33,878 nucleotides of DNA from Ruminococcus sp. (lineage in GTDB: Bacteria > Bacillota > Clostridia > Oscillospirales > Ruminococcaceae), in NCBI GenBank assembly GCA_015066845.1, contig SVNO01000020.1, forward strand, positions 1 through 33,878, in the 5' to 3' direction. Below, piece after piece: positions 16,766-24,405 of this stretch. Position 1 is the stretch's first letter, and each line of letters starts with the position of its first letter. Below the pieces are notes generated by a model. It had not been told where the DNA came from, did not search any database, and saw only the letters and a program-made list of their open reading frames with translations. The position numbers and the translations under genes are program-made.

Positions 16766-17213
16766 TGAGCAAAACCTCCTTTCCGCAGTGGGTTTGCAGA
16801 ATTGTACGCGCCCGCTGTACATCGCTGCACACAGCACTGACCTCACTAATAGATATGCACTGCTCGTCATCAATATGAATCTGCACGGTAAGCTGGGTGC
16901 AGGAGATGCCGTTTTCAGCGAGGAGCTTTTCAATTGCTGCCTGTGTGCACCGCTTGGTTTCGTCAAGCAAAATTTCCTGTGCATCCTGCGCCAGACGGTC
17001 GGTCTGTGCATTTACCTGCGCACTGGCAAGCGCAGTCGGGGGGATGCGCAAATCCATCCGCAGAAGCGGCGCGCCCAGTCCGATGGCAAAGAGGAGGGAT
17101 ACGAGGAAGCGCACCTGCCGTTCAAAACGGCGGGCAGGACGGAGCATATTGCAGATACCGATGGCAATGCTGAGCATACAGGCGGTGATGAAGATGGTTC
17201 TGAGTTGGTTCAT
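16728..17213 (-). CDS. spoIIIAF: Stage III sporulation protein AF
   Basis: 161 residues. Two N-terminal membrane segments (IFITACMLSIAIGICNML and FLVSLLFAIGLGAPLL) flank the conserved basic stretch RPARRFERQVRF. The rest is a soluble domain related to the ring-building folds of AG and AH, ending in HCGKEVLLN. ATG 17213 follows AAAGGAG. The family is part of the engulfment-stage channel; order and spacing match the standard operon. Confidence 0.9.
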   Translation of the reverse strand: MNQLRTIFITACMLSIAIGICNMLRPARRFERQVRFLVSLLFAIGLGAPLLRMDLRIPPTALASAQVNAQTDRLAQDAQEILLDETKRCTQAAIEKLLAENGISCTQLTVQIHIDDEQCISISEVSAVCSDVQRARTILQTHCGKEVLLNVSQHPAEDTAD

Positions 17214-17224
17214 GCATTCTCCTT

Positions 17225-18364
17225 TCAGGGATTGGTACCGCCGCCGAGGACGAGCATCATGGCAATGGACACAATGAAAATAACAGAAAAGCTGACGGAG
17301 ATGGAAAAGGCGGCAGAGAGGATGGATTCCGTATGCTGCAGCAGCTTTGTCACACGCTGCACCCCGAACAGCTCTGCCACGGCACCTGCGGCTGCCATGA
17401 GCAGGCGGTAAATGCCAAGGCGCAGGAGGATGGGCAGGAGCAGGGCAAGGACTGCGAAGATGCCCACAACACCGGTGGTGGTTTTGAGAACATCAAGGCT
17501 GCCAAGGACGGTGGAGTAGGCATCGGAAACGGCACTGCCGACAAAGGGAATGGCATTGGAGAGGACAAACCGCGTGGTTTTCGAGGTGGCACGGTCGGTG
17601 GAGGCAGCCACCATGCTCTGGAGGGAGAGCAGCCCCAGAAACAGGCTCATGAGCAGACCGAGCAGCCAGATGACGGACTTATGCAGCAGCCGGACAATGC
17701 CGCCGAGGGAGATGGCAGGATTGACCGCATCGACAATGCCCAGTGCCAAGCCCATACTCAGCATGGGCAGCATGGCATGGGATACAAGCTGCATGACCAG
17801 TTCACAAGCGGCAAGCATCATGCCACGGTAGGCAGCTGCGGTCGTCAGTCCTCCGCAGACACCGAGGACCGAACCAAAAATCAGTGAAAACTGCATCATG
17901 AAATCAGCGCAGGCGGCAAGATGCGCGGACGTTTCGAGAAATACGGCACTGATGGGCTGTACCATTACGCCGACCGCACAGAGAACGCAGAGCATTTCAT
18001 AGACCTCGGCGGTGGATGCCTGCTTGCTCTGGAGGCTTTCAGCAAGAGCTGAAAAGAGAATTACAGCAAGGAGAATGCCGAACAGGCGCAGGGGTTCTGC
18101 CGCCGCGTCCACTGCCTGCTGTGCAAGGCGGTGGAGCATCTGGGGAACGGAAAGTCCGGTGATGGTTTCCGGCGCGTCAAGGGAAATGCCGTCCTGTGCA
18201 AGGAGTTCTGCAATCCCCTCTCCCTCCAGAAGCTCCGGTGCGCCGCTGGATTCGAGCAATGCCGCAAGGCTTTCCGAACAGGTCAGTTCCCCTTCGGCGG
18301 CATATACCGGCATGGGGAGCATGAGCAGACAGAATGCGAGGAGCAATGCACAGCAGTACTTCAT
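17225..18364 (-). CDS. spoIIIAE: Stage III sporulation protein AE
   Basis: 379 residues with an N-terminal signal peptide (ALLLAFCLLMLPMPVYA then AEG) and about eight membrane segments. Family features include MVQPISAVFLETSAHLAACADFMMQFSLIFGSVL, LLHKSVIWLLGLLMSLFLGLLSLQSMVAASTDRATSKTTRFVLSNAIPFVGSAVSDA, and a C-terminal hydrophobic pair. SpoIIIAE is the polytopic membrane subunit thought to resemble export-gate or permease components of the feeding channel. It overlaps spoIIIAD by four bases (ATGA). Confidence 0.95.
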   Translation of the reverse strand: MKYCCALLLAFCLLMLPMPVYAAEGELTCSESLAALLESSGAPELLEGEGIAELLAQDGISLDAPETITGLSVPQMLHRLAQQAVDAAAEPLRLFGILLAVILFSALAESLQSKQASTAEVYEMLCVLCAVGVMVQPISAVFLETSAHLAACADFMMQFSLIFGSVLGVCGGLTTAAAYRGMMLAACELVMQLVSHAMLPMLSMGLALGIVDAVNPAISLGGIVRLLHKSVIWLLGLLMSLFLGLLSLQSMVAASTDRATSKTTRFVLSNAIPFVGSAVSDAYSTVLGSLDVLKTTTGVVGIFAVLALLLPILLRLGIYRLLMAAAGAVAELFGVQRVTKLLQHTESILSAAFSISVSFSVIFIVSIAMMLVLGGGTNP

Positions 18365-18747
18365 CCAATCACCTCCAGTACTGTCCGGACAAGGACGGAA
18401 AACAGGGGCAGGGCAAGTGTGAGCAGGCTCACACGTCCGAATAGCTCCACGGCGGTGCAGATGGCATTTTCACCGCAGTCGCGGCAGAAATCCATCCCAA
18501 GCTGCGTTAAGTAGGTAATGCCGACTGCTTTACACAGGATGGTGAAATATTCAGCATTCATGCCGGACATGGAAAATATCATGCTGGCAGTATACAGGAT
18601 GTCCTCCAGCTGCGGCAGAACGGCAAGCAGGAGAATGCCGCTGACTCCCAGACCAAGGAGGACTGCCTGCGGTTTCTGGTACTGGCGCAGTACCAGTCCC
18701 AGAATGCAGCCGCAGATGCAAATGCCGATGGCAGCCTGTATTGTCAT
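18361..18747 (-). CDS. spoIIIAD: Stage III sporulation protein AD
   Basis: 128 residues, four hydrophobic segments (IQAAIGICICGCILGLVL, AVLLGLGVSGILLLAVL, FTILCKAVGITYLTQLG, VSLLTLALPLFSVLVRTVLE). The conserved CRDCGENAI-type loop with the helix before the last membrane segment is intact. It is coupled by four-base overlaps to AC before it and AE after it, as in other spore formers. Structural part of the mother-cell complex. Confidence 0.93.
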   Translation of the reverse strand: MTIQAAIGICICGCILGLVLRQYQKPQAVLLGLGVSGILLLAVLPQLEDILYTASMIFSMSGMNAEYFTILCKAVGITYLTQLGMDFCRDCGENAICTAVELFGRVSLLTLALPLFSVLVRTVLEVIG

Positions 18748-18938
18748 AACCCGAACACCTGCTTGACAGTGTCGAACAGTTCACCGATTTCCTCAATCAT
18801 CAGCATGAGCACAACCACAAGTCCGGCAAGCGTGGTCATCATCGCCTGTTCCTCGCGTTCAGCGCGTTTAAGCACAAGATTGAGCACGGCAACGATGATG
18901 CCGACACCGGCTATTTTGAAAATCAGATCAATGTCCAT
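18744..18938 (-). CDS. spoIIIAC: Stage III sporulation protein AC
   Basis: 64 residues, the family's usual length, with two membrane helices (IFKIAGVGIIVAVLNLVL and MTTLAGLVVVLMLMIEEIGELF) separated by a charged KRAEREEQA loop. ATG 18938 follows AAAGGAG. SpoIIIAC resembles small export-apparatus subunits and is encoded directly before AD with an ATGA overlap. Confidence 0.94.
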   Translation of the reverse strand: MDIDLIFKIAGVGIIVAVLNLVLKRAEREEQAMMTTLAGLVVVLMLMIEEIGELFDTVKQVFGL

Positions 18939-18976
18939 GATTTCGCTCCTTTGTTCATAGTGCGCCTGCTTACAGC

Positions 18977-19477
18977 TCAGAGCAGCAGAATGGCAAGCAT
19001 CGCGCCCGTCAGAACGCCAAGCCTGCGGCAGAGCGTTCCTTTTTTCTCATATGCGGCATCCAATTCCTCCGCCAGTCCCTCCAGCTCGCGCCGGTGCATG
19101 GCAATGGCTGAAAGCTGTCCTGCCATATCCGTAGTTCCCAGTACATTCCCCAGTGCGCAGAGCGTCTGCACTGCCTGCGGCGGTACGGCGGAATCTGCGG
19201 AAACGGCATCCCTCCAGAGGACATGGGGTGGAATACCGGTGCAGAATTCCTCGCTGACATTGCGCAGGAATGTGAAGCTCTGGTAATTCGGATGCACGGC
19301 AAACAGTGCAAGCAAATCCTCAAGGGGCAGGCATTGGTAGCGGATGTGGATGGAAAAATCCTCCAGCAATGCCGAAAGTCTGCGCATATGGGCAAGTCTT
19401 GTCCGCATCTGCCGTGCGGTGACAATGCCCAATCCGGCACAGGTGCAAAACAGGCAGAGAATCCCCAACCACTTCAT
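18977..19477 (-). CDS. spoIIIAB: Stage III sporulation protein AB
   Basis: 166 residues. An N-terminal membrane segment (LGILCLFCTCAGLGIVTA), a helical cytoplasmic domain with RLSALLEDFSIHIRYQCLPLEDLL, and a C-terminal pair of segments (AYEKKGTLCRRLGVLTGAMLAILLL), as in SpoIIIAB, which resembles type II secretion GspF-like proteins. It overlaps spoIIIAA by four bases, with GGAGG upstream inside AA. Likely docks the AA ATPase at the membrane. Confidence 0.92.
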   Translation of the reverse strand: MKWLGILCLFCTCAGLGIVTARQMRTRLAHMRRLSALLEDFSIHIRYQCLPLEDLLALFAVHPNYQSFTFLRNVSEEFCTGIPPHVLWRDAVSADSAVPPQAVQTLCALGNVLGTTDMAGQLSAIAMHRRELEGLAEELDAAYEKKGTLCRRLGVLTGAMLAILLL

Positions 19478-20379
19478 CGTACTGCAAGCCTCCTGATGGT
19501 CTGCACCGTACCTGCATGTCCGAGCATGACACAGAACCGGAACATTCCGGCATCGAGCAGGGGGCGCAGGACGGGGCGACGGTAGAGGTCATCGGGGGTG
19601 GCGGCATGACAGGTTGCTGCAAACTGCACACCGCATCCGGCTGCCTGCAATACTGCCTGTACATCCTCCTGCGTACTCAGCTCATCGCAGACGATGTATT
19701 CCGGCGTGAGCACACGCAGTGCGGTCAGAATGCCGACAGCGCGTGGATAGCCGTCCAGAACATCGGTTTTCAGCCCCACATCATGCTGTGGAATCCCACG
19801 ATGTACTGCAGCAATTTCGCCGCGCTCGTCAACGAGGGAGGTGCGGCTGCGGTTGCCAAGGAGTCTGCACAAATCGCGGAGCATTGTGGTTTTTCCGCTG
19901 CCGACTGTGCCGGCAAGGAGGATGCTGACCGGTTCTGTGCCAATCTGCCGGAAAATCTGCGAGGCGCAGCCGATGAATTCTCCGGCAATGCGGAAATTCA
20001 GACCGCTGATATGCCGGAGCGTCATCGGCATGTCCGGCTGATTGGATGCCGTGCCGCAGATGCCCACACGACAGCCGCCGCGTATGGTCACAAAACCACT
20101 GGCAATGTCGCGTTCGTGGCTGTAGAGCGAATACGCACAGACTGCCTGAAAACTCTGGGCAATGTCCTCAGTGCGCATATGCAGTGCCTGTTCGGGCGTG
20201 TCGGTGAGCATTCCGGATTCCGTCAAAAAGCGTTCGCGTCCGGCAATGCAGACGGCAACCGGTCGTGCACAGCGCAGGCGGATTTCCTCAATCCCGTCCG
20301 GTTTCAGCCTTTGCAGGCTTTGCCGGACTGCCGGCGGGAGGTATTCGAGTGTTGTTTTCAGATTTTCATGGGCTTGCAT
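19474..20379 (-). CDS. spoIIIAA: Stage III sporulation protein AA (ATPase)
   Basis: 301 residues from ATG 20379, preceded by AGGGAAGTG; an upstream in-frame start lacks a ribosome site and would run into the repeat. The Walker A motif is LLAGTVGSGKTTMLRDL and Walker B lies in EYIVCDELST, with GEIAAVHRGI between, as in secretion ATPases. SpoIIIAA hydrolyses ATP to power or gate the channel that feeds the forespore after engulfment. It is first in the eight-gene operon, which should be mother-cell specific. Confidence 0.96.
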   Translation of the reverse strand: MQAHENLKTTLEYLPPAVRQSLQRLKPDGIEEIRLRCARPVAVCIAGRERFLTESGMLTDTPEQALHMRTEDIAQSFQAVCAYSLYSHERDIASGFVTIRGGCRVGICGTASNQPDMPMTLRHISGLNFRIAGEFIGCASQIFRQIGTEPVSILLAGTVGSGKTTMLRDLCRLLGNRSRTSLVDERGEIAAVHRGIPQHDVGLKTDVLDGYPRAVGILTALRVLTPEYIVCDELSTQEDVQAVLQAAGCGVQFAATCHAATPDDLYRRPVLRPLLDAGMFRFCVMLGHAGTVQTIRRLAVR

Positions 20380-20422
20380 TTCATCACTTCCCTTTCTGTT
20401 CCATCCTATGCCCGTCCGCTGC

Positions 20423-20430
20423 GATGTATG
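20423..20430 (-). promoter_or_regulatory. Possible sigma-E -10 element for spoIIIA
   Basis: CATACATC on the minus strand, about 45 bases before the spoIIIAA start, resembles the sigma-E -10 consensus (CATACAnT). No clear sigma-E -35 was found at the right distance, so this is weak. Sigma-E control is the known pattern in Bacillus. Confidence 0.3.
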
Positions 20431-20444
20431 CCTGTGCATATAAG

Positions 20445-20500
20445 GCAACACCTAACAAAGTCCACCCGTGGCTGAATATGTCATCTTTGTGCGGTATTGC
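20445..20500. repeat. Inverted-arm intergenic repeat (best copy)
   Basis: Left arm GCAACACCTAACAAAG (20445-20460) and right arm CTTTGTGCGGTATTGC (20485-20500) are complementary at 13 of 16 positions. A 24-base centre contains CCACCCGTGG. The right arm recurs exactly at 27869-27884, and the centre shares CGTGGCTGAAT with 33683-33693. It occupies the gap between spoIIIAA and the LTA synthase terminator. Confidence 0.6.
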
Positions 20501-20502
20501 AA

Positions 20503-20539
20503 TAAAAAACGGGCTGATGCATTCTCTGCATCAGCCCGT
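20503..20539 (-). terminator. Terminator of the LTA synthase gene
   Basis: ACGGGCTGATGCA (20509-20521) and TGCATCAGCCCGT (20527-20539) make a perfect 13-bp stem. On the minus strand it is followed by TTTTTTATT, ten bases after the gene's stop codon. Confidence 0.93.
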
Positions 20540-20548
20540 GGAACGGAA

Positions 20549-22336
20549 TCATTCAGTTTGTGTCACATCATCAAACATCCGGTAATGCTGCAAACGCTGG
20601 TATTCCTGCACCTGCGCGGAAGTATCAACAACCTCGCGGAGCTGGCAGAAATTCCCCTGTGCGTCCACTGCACCGTAAGAATTGAGCGCGGGGTATTCCT
20701 CCATCAGTCCCAGACGGAAGGTGTCCCAGCTATCCAGCGGCAGTCCGGCATTTTCCTTGAGGATTGCCGAGAGGTAGTTCAGGCTGGTTACGTCCTGCGT
20801 TTCCCAGTCCACATCGTAATTCGCCCACATCACATAGGGCAGCGTGTAGTTTGCCTCACGCACTGCAACGGGATTTTCGGGGTCTGCAAACAGCGATGTA
20901 TAGGGCATATCCAGTGCCGGCTGATGGTCGCCGAACAGCAGGATGATGGTATCTTCCGGATAATTCTCAAAATATGTAATCAGTTCGGCAAATGCCTTGT
21001 CGCTTTCGTGGGCAACGGTCAGATATTGGTTGACTTCCTCGGACGCACCCTCGCAAAGCTCCAGAGCCTCAAAATCCTCGCCCTCGTAACCGTAGGAGCC
21101 GTGGTTCTGAATCGTGACATTGAAAATGAACTGCGGAACACCTGCCGGCTTTTCCTCCATGACTTCCATGACCTTGCGGTAGTTTTCAGAATCGCTGACA
21201 AAGCCGCGGATGTAGTCAAGGTCGCCGAAATACAGGGATTCTTCCGTATCTGCTGGCAGTGTTTCAAGCATTTCCTCCGTCACCTCGCCGAAGTCCTCAC
21301 CCGTCACGAAGCGGTCAAAGCCCATCAGTGGGTAGTTGACATCACGGTTCCACTCGATGCCGTGGTAGGGATGCACTGCCGTGGTCGCATAGCCCATCTT
21401 TTTGAGGGATGCGGCAATGGAATCAATCGGCTGTTCAATGCACTGGTTGTAGGGAACGGCTGTCACAGGCAGGAATGCCATGGAATTTCCCGTCAGAAAT
21501 TCCCATTCCGACTGGCAGGTATAACCGCCGAATACGGACACAAGCACCTTGCCCTTGATGCAGTTTTCTTCCATGCTGTGCAGGTACGGCAGGATATCCT
21601 GCGTGAGGGGCATCTCCCCTACTAAGTCATAATCCGCGAGGGATTCGTTCATTACGACAATGATATTCGGACGTTTGTGCTGCTGCACAACTGGCGTACT
21701 CTGGAGCACGGTTTCCGCGGTATCCTTGCAGTAGCCGACAGGTTCTTCAATATCATGCTGCTTCGCCTCGACATAAAGCGAATAGAGAACGCCGTTTTCC
21801 TTGGTGAAGCGGTTGATATCGAATTTGATATCGCCGTCGCTGTGGTCCTCCAGATTGAGGAACAAAGCGGCTGGAAGTGCGGTGCAGAACAATGCGGCAC
21901 TGCGTTTGAATGTGGTATGCTTGTAGGGTGTGTCGTCATAGTCACGCAGGAGGCAGAGCGCAGTGCTCAGCAGAATCGTGCTGAAAATCGTGTCGCGCAC
22001 CATCACAGAAGTGACTTCAAAGCTGTAGCGTCCCGACAAACGCATGGCATCGGCAAGACAGAAGAAATCGCTGATTTGAAATGCAACGGAACGTGCGTTG
22101 ATGGAAAATTCATTGGCTATGGAAAGTCCCAGCATCAGCACGGTAATGGCAATCAACGCAGGACAAATGCGGCGGCATAGGACGAGTACAAGTGCATAGA
22201 CAATAAAAAGCAGCAGAATATTAAATATCTGCACATACCAGATTACGTTGAAATATAGGGCAATTTCCAGTAGAATAGGGTACAGCAGCGCAAGTGCTGT
22301 TGCGGCTTTCTGACTTTGGATTGCAGGAATTTTCAT
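20549..22336 (-). CDS. LTA synthase-like sulfatase-fold polymerase
   Basis: About 595 residues from ATG 22336, preceded by GAGGAGGAG. The N-terminal ~170 residues have four to five membrane segments. The extracellular domain follows: IIVVMNES (metal Glu about 231), FGGYTCQSEWEFLTGNS with the probable catalytic Thr (about 273), AVHPYHGIEWNRDVNYPLMGFD, and LLFGDHQPAL (metal Asp/His about 469). These match LtaS/MdoB enzymes, which transfer glycerol-phosphate from phosphatidylglycerol to build polyglycerol-phosphate teichoic acid outside the cell. Two tandem promoters and an operator precede it. It may be a polymer partner for the lic-type genes elsewhere in the window, but that is inference. Confidence 0.88.
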   Translation of the reverse strand: MKIPAIQSQKAATALALLYPILLEIALYFNVIWYVQIFNILLLFIVYALVLVLCRRICPALIAITVLMLGLSIANEFSINARSVAFQISDFFCLADAMRLSGRYSFEVTSVMVRDTIFSTILLSTALCLLRDYDDTPYKHTTFKRSAALFCTALPAALFLNLEDHSDGDIKFDINRFTKENGVLYSLYVEAKQHDIEEPVGYCKDTAETVLQSTPVVQQHKRPNIIVVMNESLADYDLVGEMPLTQDILPYLHSMEENCIKGKVLVSVFGGYTCQSEWEFLTGNSMAFLPVTAVPYNQCIEQPIDSIAASLKKMGYATTAVHPYHGIEWNRDVNYPLMGFDRFVTGEDFGEVTEEMLETLPADTEESLYFGDLDYIRGFVSDSENYRKVMEVMEEKPAGVPQFIFNVTIQNHGSYGYEGEDFEALELCEGASEEVNQYLTVAHESDKAFAELITYFENYPEDTIILLFGDHQPALDMPYTSLFADPENPVAVREANYTLPYVMWANYDVDWETQDVTSLNYLSAILKENAGLPLDSWDTFRLGLMEEYPALNSYGAVDAQGNFCQLREVVDTSAQVQEYQRLQHYRMFDDVTQTE

Positions 22337-22416
22337 AAGCTCCTCCTCACGATTCTTTGCAGCATTGACATCCCCCTTATGCAGACTGCACAAAACATTC
22401 TCTTTTCTTTTATACA

Positions 22417-22445
22417 ATTATACCAGATACCATGGAATTTGTCAA
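22417..22445 (-). promoter_or_regulatory. Consensus promoter P2 of LTA synthase gene
   Basis: Minus strand: TTGACA (22440-22445), 17 bases, TATAAT (22417-22422), with TGG before the -10. A perfect sigma-A match about 80 bases before the start codon. Confidence 0.9.
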
Positions 22446-22455
22446 GACAGATTTC

Positions 22456-22472
22456 CTTAAACTTTCTTTAAG
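22456..22472. promoter_or_regulatory. Small inverted repeat upstream of P2
   Basis: CTTAAA and TTTAAG separated by five bases, just upstream of the P2 -35 box. It could be a second regulator site or a weak hairpin on the P1 transcript; support is limited. Confidence 0.3.
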
Positions 22473-22481
22473 ACTGTCCAT

Positions 22482-22504
22482 CTGTATTAGTTCTTCTAAT
22501 ACAG
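22482..22504. promoter_or_regulatory. Palindromic operator at promoter P1
   Basis: CTGTATTAG, five bases, CTAATACAG: a perfect 9-bp inverted repeat that overlaps the last two bases of the P1 -10 box. The position is ideal for a repressor; the half-site style resembles GntR/YtrA-type operators. No such regulator gene is in the window. Confidence 0.7.
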
Positions 22505-22531
22505 TATAGCACAGAAAAAGGGTTTTGTCAA
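22503..22531 (-). promoter_or_regulatory. Upstream promoter P1 of LTA synthase gene
   Basis: Minus strand: TTGACA (22526-22531), 17 bases, TATACT (22503-22508). It reads through P2 into the LTA synthase gene; no convincing separate gene lies between. The 22337-22717 gap otherwise holds P2, operators and the divergent promoter. Confidence 0.82.
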
Positions 22532-22602
22532 GAGAAAGAACGCACATATGGAAGAAAAAAGTATACAATTTGGAATAATTTGAATTTTTTTCAAAAAAAC
22601 CA

Positions 22603-22631
22603 TTGAAATCTGCGCTTTTATATGGTATAAT
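22603..22631 (+). promoter_or_regulatory. Promoter of the Spx/ArsC-like gene
   Basis: TTGAAA (22603-22608), 17 bases, TATAAT (22626-22631) with TGG before the -10. A leader of about 80 bases follows, containing CAGTG/CACTG arms (22669-22689), before the AGGAGG site. Confidence 0.85.
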
Positions 22632-22717
22632 GGTAACGTGACAACACAGTAAAGGCAGGATGGAGCTGTCAGTGCAAATTCGGCTCACTGCCCAACATTT
22701 TATAGGAGGCGCATTCC

Positions 22718-23086
22718 ATGTTATTACTTTGCTATCCCAAATGCAAGACATGCCAGAGAGCAAAGGACTGGCTGGTTCAAAAAGGATATAGTTTTGATGA
22801 ACGCTCTATTACGACGGAGAATCCAAGCTATGAAGAACTTTTGGTGTGGTACAGTCAAAGCGGGCTGCCACTGAAGCGTTTTTTCAACACAAGCGGACAT
22901 CTCTACAAGGAGATGCAGCTCAAGAACAAGCTTGCGGATATGACGGAAGAAGAACAGCTGCGTTTGCTTGCAACGGACGGTATGCTTGTGAAGCGGCCGC
23001 TGATGATTACGGACAAGTCCGTGCTGGTCGGATTCCGCGAGAGTGAATGGTGGCTTGCGCTGCGGCAAACCAGAGCAAAACACTGA
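22718..23086 (+). CDS. Spx/ArsC-family thioredoxin-fold protein
   Basis: 122 residues. The N-terminus MLLLCYPKCKTCQRAKDWL carries a CxxC (Cys9, Cys12), then the ArsC-family signatures ERSITTENPSYEEL, LPLKRFFNTSGHLYKE and the C-terminal LVKRPLMITDKSVLVGFRESEW. Members are glutathione- or thioredoxin-linked arsenate-reductase-like proteins (YffB) or the RNA-polymerase-binding regulators Spx/MgsR. The CxxC favours a redox role, but I cannot choose between enzyme and regulator. ATG 22718 follows AGGAGG by eight bases. It has its own promoter and a terminator directly after it. Confidence 0.85.
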   Translation: MLLLCYPKCKTCQRAKDWLVQKGYSFDERSITTENPSYEELLVWYSQSGLPLKRFFNTSGHLYKEMQLKNKLADMTEEEQLRLLATDGMLVKRPLMITDKSVLVGFRESEWWLALRQTRAKH

Positions 23087-23101
23087 ATGAGCATGTAACA
23101 G

Positions 23102-23131
23102 AAAAAGCCTGCCGATTTGGCAGGCTTTTTT
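23102..23131. terminator. Bidirectional terminator
   Basis: AAAAAGCCTGCC (23102-23113) and GGCAGGCTTTTT (23119-23130) with a five-base loop, T-runs in both directions. It separates the Spx-like gene from the convergent membrane protein gene. Confidence 0.93.
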
Positions 23132-23132
23132 A

Positions 23133-24236
23133 TCAGAGTTTCTTCTTTTCAGCTTCCAGTACACGCAGCAAATCGTCAATGGAGTCGGATGCCACAATGT
23201 CGGGGTTGATTTTCTGTCCGGACTTTGCTGCACGGAATTCGGCAGGATTGATGATATCATCAATATTCGGCGGCGGTGTTGCCGGTCTTGCAGGCTGTCT
23301 GGGCGGTGCAGGCTTGGGAGTGGGTGCAGGTGCAGGCTTGGGTTCTGTAAAGGATGCCGGCTGATTCTGCTGCTGCGCAACCTCGTCCACCTTCTGCGCG
23401 GAGAATACCTGTGTGCCCATCTGCTGCGCACGGCTTGACGCTGCCTGATAACGCTGTGCCTCTTCAATGTTCTGCTGCTGAATGCGGAACTTCATTGTAC
23501 GTTCCTGTACAGCCTTCTGGTACGGAGAATTCTCATTAACGGGCTTACGCTCGAAGTTTTCGGAAATCGAGGATTTCTTACGCTCCAGAGTTTCCGCAGC
23601 AGGCGGTGCCTGACTCGGTTCAAACAGTGGATTTTCAGCCGTTTTGGGCTTTCTCGTCATCACCTCAAGTTCTTCCATCTCGTTAAAGAGGAAGTCCTCG
23701 TCACTGACTGCTTCCTTACCGTTGCGCGCGATCTTTGCAAGAATCATCATGATCAGAATGACGCAGGGAACAACCAGCAGCAGCATGATGCCGCCGACGG
23801 AAGTAACAAAGGTCAGGTACTTGTACAAATCGCGGCTCTGCCATTCACAAATAGCGAAAATATCCTCACGCTTGAGCATCAGCTCACTTCCCTGCTCCAC
23901 AGCTGTACCCGGATAATAGCTGCTCGTGCCATCGGCATTGACGGTAATCTGGTAAATCACACGCAGACCAACCGTGCCGTCACTGAGTGTGCACAGCACC
24001 TTGTTGCCCGGAACAATGGTTGCAGTGGGTGCGTCCTTTGCGAGAACAAGGGAGTTTTGCGGAATATCCGGCTCCATGTCCTCGGTTTCATGCAGATACA
24101 GATAATTGCTGCCAAGCTTCGGCATCTTGTTGCGAGCGAACAGGATATTGAAATAGATGGTGGATGCTACCACCAGCAACAGGACAATGACAAGCAGAAT
24201 TGAAAAAACGGATCTGAATTTTTTGGTTCTTTTCAC
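23133..24236 (-). CDS. Signal-peptidase-like (S26/SipW fold) membrane protein lacking catalytic residues
   Basis: 367 residues from GTG 24236, eight bases after GGAGAG; the longer ATG frame begins inside the promoter. Layout: membrane segment at about 10-32, an extracellular S26-type beta domain, a second membrane segment at about 138-168, then a long cytoplasmic tail rich in Gln, Pro and Ala. The domain shows DMEPDIPQNSLVLAKD where SipW-type peptidases have SMEPxIPxGSLVxVK, so the nucleophile Ser is Asp (about 53); VGLRVIYQI stands where the catalytic HRV lies, so that His is Leu. It is probably a non-enzymatic scaffold or regulator, with a tail for protein contacts. Function unknown. Confidence 0.75.
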   Translation of the reverse strand: MKRTKKFRSVFSILLVIVLLLVVASTIYFNILFARNKMPKLGSNYLYLHETEDMEPDIPQNSLVLAKDAPTATIVPGNKVLCTLSDGTVGLRVIYQITVNADGTSSYYPGTAVEQGSELMLKREDIFAICEWQSRDLYKYLTFVTSVGGIMLLLVVPCVILIMMILAKIARNGKEAVSDEDFLFNEMEELEVMTRKPKTAENPLFEPSQAPPAAETLERKKSSISENFERKPVNENSPYQKAVQERTMKFRIQQQNIEEAQRYQAASSRAQQMGTQVFSAQKVDEVAQQQNQPASFTEPKPAPAPTPKPAPPRQPARPATPPPNIDDIINPAEFRAAKSGQKINPDIVASDSIDDLLRVLEAEKKKL

Positions 24237-24273
24237 GTTGGTCTCTCCTTCCAATGTAACGTCTCTGTCATTT

Positions 24274-24302
24274 ATTATACCATATCTTATTGACTTTTGC
24301 AA
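24274..24302 (-). promoter_or_regulatory. Promoter of the S26-like gene
   Basis: Minus strand: TTGCAA (24297-24302), 17 bases, TATAAT (24274-24279), extended by TGG. It lies 38 bases before the GTG start. Confidence 0.85.
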
Positions 24303-24357
24303 GTAATTTTCAAAAAAATTACCAGAATTTTATAGGGTTTTTTGAGATTTACACAGA

Positions 24358-24384
24358 AAAGGCGGTAGGTATGCTACCGCCTTT
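24358..24384 (-). terminator. Terminator of rpsB-tsf
   Basis: AAAGGCGGTAG and CTACCGCCTTT with a five-base loop, 21 bases after the tsf stop. On the minus strand TTTTC follows the stem. Confidence 0.85.
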
Positions 24385-24405
24385 CGGAATTGGTGTATCA
24401 GTGAA

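Noticed and set aside
20468-21625. 385-residue plus-strand open frame
   Set aside because: Antisense to the LTA synthase gene and beginning inside the repeat and terminator; no recognisable domain.
22410-22763. Minus-strand frame upstream of the LTA synthase gene
   Set aside because: It covers the promoters, the operator and the start of the divergent Spx-like gene; only a 23-codon stub would be translated from P1, with no good ribosome site.
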